18,734 nt of DNA from DAOTXK01 sp034435395 (GTDB lineage: Bacteria; Chloroflexota; Anaerolineae; Aggregatilineales; Ch27): positions 1 to 18,734 of the forward strand of contig DAOTXK010000009.1 in NCBI GenBank assembly GCA_034435395.1, written 5' to 3'. Below, piece after piece: positions 13,982 to 18,734 of the stretch. The position numbers and the translations under genes were made by a program. Numbering within the stretch: the first letter of the stretch is position 1; each line of letters begins with the position of its first letter. Under the pieces are notes generated by a model. That model did no database searches. It worked only from the letters and a program-made list of their open reading frames with translations, and had not been told where the DNA came from.

Positions 13982-14002
13982 GCGGCGCAGCCGAAGTATA
14001 CC
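13973..14002 (+). promoter_or_regulatory. Possible sigma70-type promoter for the secreted-protein gene
   Basis: TTGGCC (13973-13978) and TATACC (13997-14002) are separated by 18 bases, each matching consensus at 4 of 6 positions. It competes with the ECF-type motif overlapping it and shares its TATA bases with the minus-strand candidate for the sigma gene. Confidence 0.3.
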
Positions 14003-14024
14003 CTGTGGGGATGTTGCCAACCAA
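13995..14024 (-). promoter_or_regulatory. Possible promoter of the ECF sigma operon
   Basis: Minus-strand TATACT (13995-14000, 5/6 match) has TTGGTT (14019-14024) 18 bases upstream as a weak -35. The predicted start near 13988 gives a leader of about 75 bases. The -10 overlaps the plus-strand candidate, so the two promoters would compete. Confidence 0.35.
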
Positions 14025-14031
14025 CGGGAGG

Positions 14032-14046
14032 CCAGCCTCCGGCTGG
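14032..14046 (+). other. Small hairpin in the leader of the secreted-protein gene
   Basis: CCAGCC and GGCTGG pair perfectly around a TCC loop. An alternative 5-bp stem CCTCC/GGAGG overlaps it. It lies 36-50 bases ahead of the AAGGAG site and has no U-tract, so its role is unclear. Confidence 0.3.
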
Positions 14047-14096
14047 AGGTGTTCAGGGCGCGTCGCGGCTCAAACTTCACCAAGGAGATTCCCCGG

Positions 14097-14900
14097 ATGA
14101 AACGACTGGTTGCGGTAGTGCTCCTGTATTGCTTTGTCCTGTGTCCCCTTGGTCCAGGCGTCGCCCAGGGTGAGGTGCGCCTATCCTCGCTGTGGGTGCG
14201 CCTCTGGCCGGAATATGATCAGCCGGGACTGCTGGTCATCTATATCGGCGAACTGGCCGAGGCGACGATTTATCCGGCGACCATCCAGCTGCGGATGCCC
14301 GCCCGCGTGGCTGCGCCGCACGTGGTCGCCGTACAGCCGTCGCCGGAGGCCCCGATTGACGAGACGACGTTTGAGGTGATGGAGGAGGGGCAATGGCGGA
14401 TCGTCACCTTCCAGGCCAACGGTCCCCGTTTCCAGTTTGAATACTACGATACGTTGGGGCGCGATGGAAATCTCCGGCAGCCATCGTTTACCTGGCCGGG
14501 GGATTACGCGGTCGACCAGTTGCTGGTCGAACTCCAACAGCCGCCCCATGCCAGCGAGCTGACCATCGATCCGGCCCTGCCCACCACCCAGGTGAGCGCG
14601 GACGATGGCCTGACCTATCATGTGGGCCAGTTTGGCCCGCTGGAGGCCGGGTCGCTGCTGGGTCTTCAGATTCGTTATGCGCGGGACGAGGACACCCTCA
14701 CCGTCGAACTGCTCGGCGCGTTACCAGCAGAGGGCACCGGCTCTTCCGGCAGCACCTCCGTTGCGGGAGCGTCGCCTTCTGGCGCGTCCGGCGGGGTCGA
14801 TGCCCTGCTGCTGGCGCTGGTGGCGGTGGTCTCGTTCCTGCTGGGGGCGGCGGCGATGCGCATCGCGATCAACATCCAGGCTGGCCGCCGGCGTCGTTAG
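14097..14900 (+). CDS. Secreted protein with C-terminal membrane anchor, function unknown
   Basis: ATG at 14097 is chosen because AAGGAG lies 9 bases upstream and a clean signal peptide follows (residues 1-~24: MKRLVAVVLLYCFVLCPLG). The open frame upstream of this has no support. The mature 267-residue product is a beta-rich extracellular domain with LWVRLWPEYDQPGLLVIYIG (32-51), FQFEYYDTLGRDG (112-124), SFTWPGDYAVDQLLVELQQP (130-149) and DGLTYHVGQFGPL (170-182). A Ser/Gly/Ala-rich linker (~212-233), a membrane helix (~234-254) and a basic tail (GRRRR) follow. I associate this WPEYD/TWPGDY layout with uncharacterised Chloroflexota surface proteins, sometimes near cytochrome genes, but I know no function. 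The gene is divergent from the ECF sigma gene with 183 bases between the starts, so it may be a sigma target or a sensor for it. It converges on comEC. Confidence 0.75.
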   Translation: MKRLVAVVLLYCFVLCPLGPGVAQGEVRLSSLWVRLWPEYDQPGLLVIYIGELAEATIYPATIQLRMPARVAAPHVVAVQPSPEAPIDETTFEVMEEGQWRIVTFQANGPRFQFEYYDTLGRDGNLRQPSFTWPGDYAVDQLLVELQQPPHASELTIDPALPTTQVSADDGLTYHVGQFGPLEAGSLLGLQIRYARDEDTLTVELLGALPAEGTGSSGSTSVAGASPSGASGGVDALLLALVAVVSFLLGAAAMRIAINIQAGRRRR

Positions 14901-14916
14901 ATGTGGTGAGCATTCG

Positions 14917-14965
14917 GTGAGCCGGGAAATCAGAGGGCTTTGTGGCATCGCTCACGGTATTTTTT
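14917..14965 (+). terminator. Possible terminator after the secreted-protein gene
   Basis: GTGAGC (14917-14922, with a second copy at 14906-14911) can pair with GCTCAC (14950-14955), followed shortly by TTTTTT (14960-14965) on the plus strand. The stem is only 6 bp with a 27-base loop and overlaps the comEC stop, so this is a weak candidate. Confidence 0.3.
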
Positions 14966-17324
14966 CGGTGGTCAGCCACAGGGTCCGGCCATCGGTGGTG
15001 AAACTGATTTCGCCATGCTCGTCCGTGCGGTACAGCGGCACAGCGCCGAGCCGCTCGATGACGCTTTGCGCCGGATGTCCGTAACGGTTGCCCGGATCGA
15101 CCTGAACCACGGCTGCCTGCGGCGCAACCGCCGTCAGAAACGCCTCGCCGGAAACGCGGTCCGAGCCATGCGCGGCCAGTTGCAGGACGGTTCCATGCAG
15201 CCATTGCCCGCTGGTGACCAGCGCGCCTTCGGCCTTGTCGCTCAGGTCGGGCGTGAGCAGGAATGACGCCTCGCCGTAGGTCAGCCGTAGCACCAATCCT
15301 TCGTCGTTTGGGTCGCTGTCCTCTGCCGGTGGGGCCGGCGGATGGAGCACTGACAGCCGCACGCCCTCTGACGTTTCCACCGTGTACCCTGCGTACACCG
15401 GCAGGGTGGGGATATGGCGCGCGGCCAGCATCTGCTCCAGCGCCTGGAAGTTCTCTGTCTCCGAGCGCTCGCCGTTGGTTAGAACCTGTCCGACGCGGTA
15501 GCGCTCCAACACTGCCGGGATGGCGGCAAACTGCGCGTCCTTAGGCTGGGTCAGGATCAACAGTTCAATCTCCCGGTCCCAGAAGGGCAGGTGATCACCC
15601 AGCGCGGTCAGCAGGCGTGTGGGATAACGTCCGCCGTCGATCAGGATGTGCGCGCCGTTTGGCGTTTCGATCAAAACGGCGTTACTGTGCCCGGAATCGA
15701 GGAAATGCACGTGCAGCAGGCCGTCGGGAAGCGCGGCTGCGGCCAGCCACAGCATCGCCCCCATGGCTGCCCCGACTCCCATCAGTAGCACGGCCAGGCG
15801 TCTGCCTCTCAGGAGCGGGCCGACACGTCCCAGCCACCCAGGCCGCGTCCCCTGGAGGATCGCTCCCAGCAGGATGCCCAGGAAAAACAGCGCCACCAGC
15901 CTCCCATCTATCTGCGCGGTCAGGTCGCCGCCCAGCCCGGCGAAAAAACGGACCACTGCCACGGTCCAGGTGAGGAACAGCCACGCCCCCCAGTAGAGGG
16001 GCTGCGCCAGCGGGGCGATCACCAGGCCGATCAGCGTCGCCAGTCCGCCCAGGATCAGCAGGGGCGCTTGCACCGGGAGGATGAGGAAATTGACGAGGAA
16101 GGAGGACAGCGACAGCCGCCCGAAGTAAAGCGCGATCAGGGGCAGGGTGGTGATCTGCGCGGCCAGGGTGACGACCAGCGGCTCGTTCAGCAGCCGCAGC
16201 AGTTGCCGGGCCGTATCGGCGGCGAACCATCGGCTCAAGCCGTGATGCAGGGCGTCCTCGAGGGGGGCCACGAACAGCGCCATCCCCAGCACGGCGGCGA
16301 AACTGAGCTGGAATCCCACATCCCACAGCACAAAGGGGTCGAGCGCGCTCATGACCAGCGCGGCGAAGGCCAGCGACGCCGGTACGTAGGTGCGCCGCCG
16401 GAACAGCGGGGCCAGGATCAGCAGGATGCTCATGATCGCGGCGCGCACCACGGAGGGATCAGCGCCCACAAATACCGTGTAGGTCAGGATGGCGGCGGCG
16501 CTGAGGATCACGGTCAGGGTGCGCCGCCGGGGCCAGGCCAGCGCCAGCAGGCGACTCAACAGGCCGGCGATCAGAGTCATGTTAAAGCCAGAGATGGCGA
16601 TCACATGGGACGCGCCGGTGGCATTAAAGGCGTCGCGCACGTCAGGCGCGATCCCCGTTTCCACGCCGAGCAGGATGCCGGTCAGCAGCGAGGCTTGCGG
16701 CTCCGGCAGGGAGTCGGCGATCAGGGCTTGCGCCTGTCGTTTGAGCGACAGCAGGGCCTGCATCAAAGGATTGCCGTGGCCGCGGCTGAGGACCGCGACT
16801 TCAGCGTTGGGGACAAGCGTGTAAACGCCCTGCCGGGCCAGGTAGTCCCGGTAGGAGAAGGTATCAAATTCCGGCGGGGTGAGGGGCGTGCCGGAGAACC
16901 GCACCCGGTCGCCGTAAGCGTAATCGCCATAGCGCGGGGCCTGGACCAGGGCGGTGCCATGAACAACTGCCTGCTCCTCGAAGTGGCTGGTCACATCCAC
17001 GGCGACCCGCAGGTTGACCTGCTGGTCGCGCACATCCGGTTCGGCGATGATGATGCCTTCGAAGCTGCGCCAGCCGCGGTCATTGTAGCGGTCCAGTGCT
17101 TCAGGGCCGGGAGGGGCGCTGGCAGCGTTCATCCGTAAGATGCCCAGGGACCCGAGAGCCAGACAGGCCAGGAGCAGGCGGTGGACCTGGTCGCGCCGCC
17201 GCACAACTGCGCCTGCCGCGGCCAACAGCGCCAGGCCCCACCATACCATCTGGGGAGCCTCTGAGGTCTGCTGCCCCAGCGCGATGCCGGCGACCCAGGA
17301 GAGCGTCAGATAAACGATGGTCAC
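14952..17324 (-). CDS. comEC: ComEC/Rec2-type DNA uptake channel with degenerate metallo-beta-lactamase-like domain
   Basis: This encodes 790 residues from GTG at 17324, where the protein begins with a membrane helix as expected. The domain order is typical. N-terminal helices (~1-65) come first. An OB-like DUF4131 region follows (~85-180, with FSGTPLTPPEFDTFSYRDYL). The multi-helix competence domain comes next (~205-490): TGILLGVETGIAPDVRDAF, GASHVIAISGFNMTLIAGLL (237-256), PSVVRAAIMS (290-299). The C-terminal metallo-beta-lactamase-like domain is at ~535-790. ComEC forms the channel that passes single-stranded DNA across the cytoplasmic membrane. In the last domain the opening FLDSGHSNAVLIETPNGAHI and LIDGG are kept, and NRYGHP survives (746-751). 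The usual SHxHxDHxGG metal site reads LTQPKDAQFAAIP, with no histidine, and the later HHGS reads AAHGS. The nuclease-like active site therefore looks disabled. It is convergent with the secreted-protein gene and divergent from sucC. No other competence gene is adjacent. Confidence 0.9.
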   Translation of the reverse strand: MTIVYLTLSWVAGIALGQQTSEAPQMVWWGLALLAAAGAVVRRRDQVHRLLLACLALGSLGILRMNAASAPPGPEALDRYNDRGWRSFEGIIIAEPDVRDQQVNLRVAVDVTSHFEEQAVVHGTALVQAPRYGDYAYGDRVRFSGTPLTPPEFDTFSYRDYLARQGVYTLVPNAEVAVLSRGHGNPLMQALLSLKRQAQALIADSLPEPQASLLTGILLGVETGIAPDVRDAFNATGASHVIAISGFNMTLIAGLLSRLLALAWPRRRTLTVILSAAAILTYTVFVGADPSVVRAAIMSILLILAPLFRRRTYVPASLAFAALVMSALDPFVLWDVGFQLSFAAVLGMALFVAPLEDALHHGLSRWFAADTARQLLRLLNEPLVVTLAAQITTLPLIALYFGRLSLSSFLVNFLILPVQAPLLILGGLATLIGLVIAPLAQPLYWGAWLFLTWTVAVVRFFAGLGGDLTAQIDGRLVALFFLGILLGAILQGTRPGWLGRVGPLLRGRRLAVLLMGVGAAMGAMLWLAAAALPDGLLHVHFLDSGHSNAVLIETPNGAHILIDGGRYPTRLLTALGDHLPFWDREIELLILTQPKDAQFAAIPAVLERYRVGQVLTNGERSETENFQALEQMLAARHIPTLPVYAGYTVETSEGVRLSVLHPPAPPAEDSDPNDEGLVLRLTYGEASFLLTPDLSDKAEGALVTSGQWLHGTVLQLAAHGSDRVSGEAFLTAVAPQAAVVQVDPGNRYGHPAQSVIERLGAVPLYRTDEHGEISFTTDGRTLWLTTEKIP

Positions 17325-17342
17325 GGGTTTCCAATCCTGGCG

Positions 17343-17368
17343 GAGGATGGCCTCTCAAGAGGATGGCC
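17343..17368. repeat. Ten-base direct repeat upstream of comEC
   Basis: GAGGATGGCC occurs at 17343-17352 and again at 17359-17368, a 16-base period. It lies between the comEC start codon and a possible -10 element at 17374-17379, so it would sit at the start of the transcript. It could be a regulator-binding site or a local duplication. Confidence 0.55.
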
Positions 17369-17373
17369 CTTCA

Positions 17374-17379
17374 ATCATA
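17374..17379 (-). promoter_or_regulatory. Possible -10 element of comEC
   Basis: Minus-strand TATGAT matches the -10 consensus at five of six positions, 50 bases upstream of the GTG start. No good -35 lies 16-18 bases further upstream, so an activator might be needed, or this may not be a promoter. Confidence 0.3.
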
Positions 17380-17439
17380 GCAGCGGTTGCGAAAACCTGC
17401 CGCTCTCCCTAAAAACCCTGGGGAAGCAGGGCCGGGCGT

Positions 17440-17473
17440 CCCGCCTCGCCGCGTTGAAGTCGCCTGAGGCGGG
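17440..17473. promoter_or_regulatory. Inverted repeat across the sucC promoter (possible operator)
   Basis: CCCGCCTC (17440-17447) and GAGGCGGG (17466-17473) are perfect 8-base inverted copies with centres 26 bases apart. The left arm is upstream of the predicted -35 and the right arm lies in the spacer before the -10. This placement would suit a repressor or redox/metabolite regulator. No U-tract follows, so it is unlikely to be a terminator. Confidence 0.4.
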
Positions 17474-17482
17474 TGGTATACT
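17454..17482 (+). promoter_or_regulatory. Predicted sigma70-type promoter of sucCD
   Basis: TTGAAG (17454-17459) and TATACT (17477-17482) are separated by 17 bases, matching consensus 4/6 and 5/6. The predicted start near 17489 gives a leader of about 67 bases before the GTG of sucC. It overlaps an inverted repeat. Confidence 0.55.
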
Positions 17483-17555
17483 CCTTCGCGAACTACCCTT
17501 CCCTTAATAAGCCACATCATGGACCAGCTTGTTTTGATCGCGGGAGACGCGTTTC

Positions 17556-18713
17556 GTGAATCTGCACGAGTACCAGTCGAAGGCTCGATTTGAGGAGTTT
17601 GGCATCCCGATTCCGCACGGCCAGGTGGCCGAGAGGCCGCACGAGGCCCGCCGGATCGCGCAGGAAATCGGCGGCCCGGTGGTGGTCAAAGCGCAGGTGC
17701 TGACCGGGGGACGCGGGAAAGCGGGCGGCGTCAGGCTGGCCAGGACTCCTGAGGAAGCCGAACAGCACGCTCAGGCCATTCTGGGCATGGATATCAGGGG
17801 CCATACCGTGTGCCGAGTCCTGGTGGAACCGGCGGCGGATATCAGGCAGGAAATTTACCTGGTCATCACCAACGACCGCACCGCCCGTGCGCCGGTGATC
17901 ATGTGCAGCGCGGAGGGCGGCATGGACATCGAAGAAGTCAACCGGGTGAAGCCGGAGGCCATCATCCGCCTGCACATTGATCCGATGCTGGGGCTGCGCA
18001 GCTACCAGGTCAATGCGCTGGCCAGCGGGATCGAGTTGCCCTATGCCCTGTGGCAGCAGTTTCAGCAGATAGCGATGGGCCTGTATCGCTGTTATGTGGA
18101 GAGCGATGCCACCCTTTGTGAGATCAATCCCCTGATCATCACTCAGGACGACCGGCTCCTGGCGGTAGACGGCAAGATGTCCCTCGACGACAACGCCCTG
18201 TTCCGCCATCCTGATCTGGCGGCCCAGCGCGACACGTCCGCCGAGCCGCCGGAAGAGACCCAGGCTCGCCAGGCGGGGTTGAGCTACGTCAAACTGAGCG
18301 GCCAGATCGGATGCATGGTGAACGGGGCCGGTCTGGCGATGGCCACGATGGACATGACCAGTCTTTATGGTGCCGCCGAGGGCATCGGTCCGGCGAACTT
18401 CCTGGATATCGGCGGCGGAGCGGATGCCGATACCGTGGCGGCGGCGCTGCGGATCATCCTGGCCGATCCCAATGTTAAGGTGATTCTGCTGAACATCTTT
18501 GGGGGCATCACCCGCGCGGACGAGGTGGCCAGAGGCGTGATCGCGGCTTTCGCTGAATTTGAGACCGATATCCCGAAGGTGGTTCGGCTGGTGGGCACGA
18601 ACGAAGAAGAGGGGCGCGCCCTGCTGGAATCGGCCAACATCCCGAACATGATCACGGCCACGACGTTGTCCGAGGCGGCGCGCCGGGCTGTGGCGGCGGT
18701 GAAGGGGGCGTGA
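17556..18713 (+). CDS. sucC: Succinyl-CoA synthetase (ADP-forming) beta subunit
   Basis: This encodes 385 residues from GTG at 17556, with GGGAG 9 bases upstream, giving the canonical start MNLHEYQSKARFEEFGIPIP. The enzyme makes succinate plus ATP (or GTP) from succinyl-CoA in the citric acid cycle, in the cytosol, as a heteromer with SucD. The ATP-grasp domain (1-~235) shows VVVKAQV with K45, GGRGKAGGV (51-59), CEINPLI (188-194) and AVDGKMSLDDNA (203-214). The CoA-ligase domain (~240-385) has LSGQIGCMVNGAGLAMATMD (247-266), PANFLDIGGGAD (279-290) and LLNIFGGITRADEVA (311-325). Length and motifs are normal. The start of sucD lies four bases after the stop, a tight operon. The related malate-CoA ligase or citryl-CoA synthetase subunits share this fold, but residues and length favour SucC. 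Confidence 0.95.
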   Translation: MNLHEYQSKARFEEFGIPIPHGQVAERPHEARRIAQEIGGPVVVKAQVLTGGRGKAGGVRLARTPEEAEQHAQAILGMDIRGHTVCRVLVEPAADIRQEIYLVITNDRTARAPVIMCSAEGGMDIEEVNRVKPEAIIRLHIDPMLGLRSYQVNALASGIELPYALWQQFQQIAMGLYRCYVESDATLCEINPLIITQDDRLLAVDGKMSLDDNALFRHPDLAAQRDTSAEPPEETQARQAGLSYVKLSGQIGCMVNGAGLAMATMDMTSLYGAAEGIGPANFLDIGGGADADTVAAALRIILADPNVKVILLNIFGGITRADEVARGVIAAFAEFETDIPKVVRLVGTNEEEGRALLESANIPNMITATTLSEAARRAVAAVKGA

Positions 18714-18717
18714 GGCA

Positions 18718-18734
18718 ATGACCATTCTGATCGA
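18718..18734 (+). CDS. sucD: Succinyl-CoA synthetase alpha subunit, first codons only (runs off window)
   Basis: ATG at 18718 lies four bases after the sucC stop and is preceded by AAGGGGG at 18702-18708. The five complete visible codons read MTILI, matching the usual beginning of SucD (M-S/T-I-L-I-D). The identification rests mainly on operon position, since sucD normally follows sucC directly. Confidence 0.7.

Noticed and set aside
13866..14096. Upstream extension of the secreted-protein gene back into the sigma gene
   Set aside because: The ATG at 14097 has AAGGAG and begins a proper signal peptide. The extension overlaps the sigma gene and carries no motif.
16068..17138. Plus-strand open frame (356 codons) inside comEC
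   Set aside because: It is antisense to comEC, with a Gln/Gly/Arg-rich composition and no recognisable motif.
17517..18725. Minus-strand open frame (402 codons) covering sucC
   Set aside because: It is an exact antisense shadow of a clear sucC, with no ribosome site and a composition typical of a shadow frame.

Overview
This GC-rich window looks like chromosomal DNA from a bacterium of the phylum Chloroflexota, probably an Anaerolineae-type lineage. That placement is an inference from three things: a Tad/Flp export module with no secretin, the style of the ECF sigma/anti-sigma pair, and a family of secreted proteins with a WPEYD motif that I associate with this phylum. No rRNA, tRNA, mobile element, CRISPR array or phage gene is visible.

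Layout. Bases 1-527 (+) hold the 3' part of a family 2 glycosyltransferase, which meets a minus-strand gene tail to tail. From about 9320 down to 519 a long co-directional minus-strand block reads cpaB, cpaE/tadZ, cpaF/tadA, tadB, tadC, comF, hpf, and then a nucleotidyltransferase-like protein. Just upstream on the same strand is a two-component pair: a NarL/DegU-type response regulator (about 11.3-10.6 kb) followed by a soluble DegS-type histidine kinase (10.5-9.4 kb). A hairpin and then a sigma70-like promoter separate this pair from cpaB. Next come fabH with a very clear intrinsic terminator, a small membrane protein that resembles an anti-sigma factor, and an ECF sigma factor, transcribed in the order sigma, anti-sigma candidate, fabH. 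Divergent from the sigma gene is a plus-strand gene for a secreted, C-terminally anchored protein. It converges on comEC (minus). sucC and the first codons of sucD (plus) close the window and run divergently from comEC.

How the genes may work together. CpaB, CpaE, CpaF, TadB and TadC are the inner-membrane half of a Tad pilus machine: motor ATPase, two platform proteins, localisation ATPase and CpaB/RcpC. No pilin, prepilin peptidase or secretin gene lies in the window. ComF (in the same transcription block) and ComEC (6-8 kb away) are competence proteins, so the region may couple a Tad pilus to DNA uptake. This is an inference, and no ComEA or DprA is present here. The ComEC C-terminal metallo-beta-lactamase-like domain has lost most of its metal-binding motif. 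CpaE carries an apparently intact phosphoacceptor receiver domain, and the adjacent DegS/DegU-like pair is a natural candidate regulator of the pilus operon.

I do not see a wholly new multi-gene system. The points that most deserve a second look are the Tad/competence linkage, the degenerate ComEC domain, the ECF-type promoter motif in front of the secreted protein, the basic C-terminal tail on FabH, and the structured 206-base gap inside the tad cluster.
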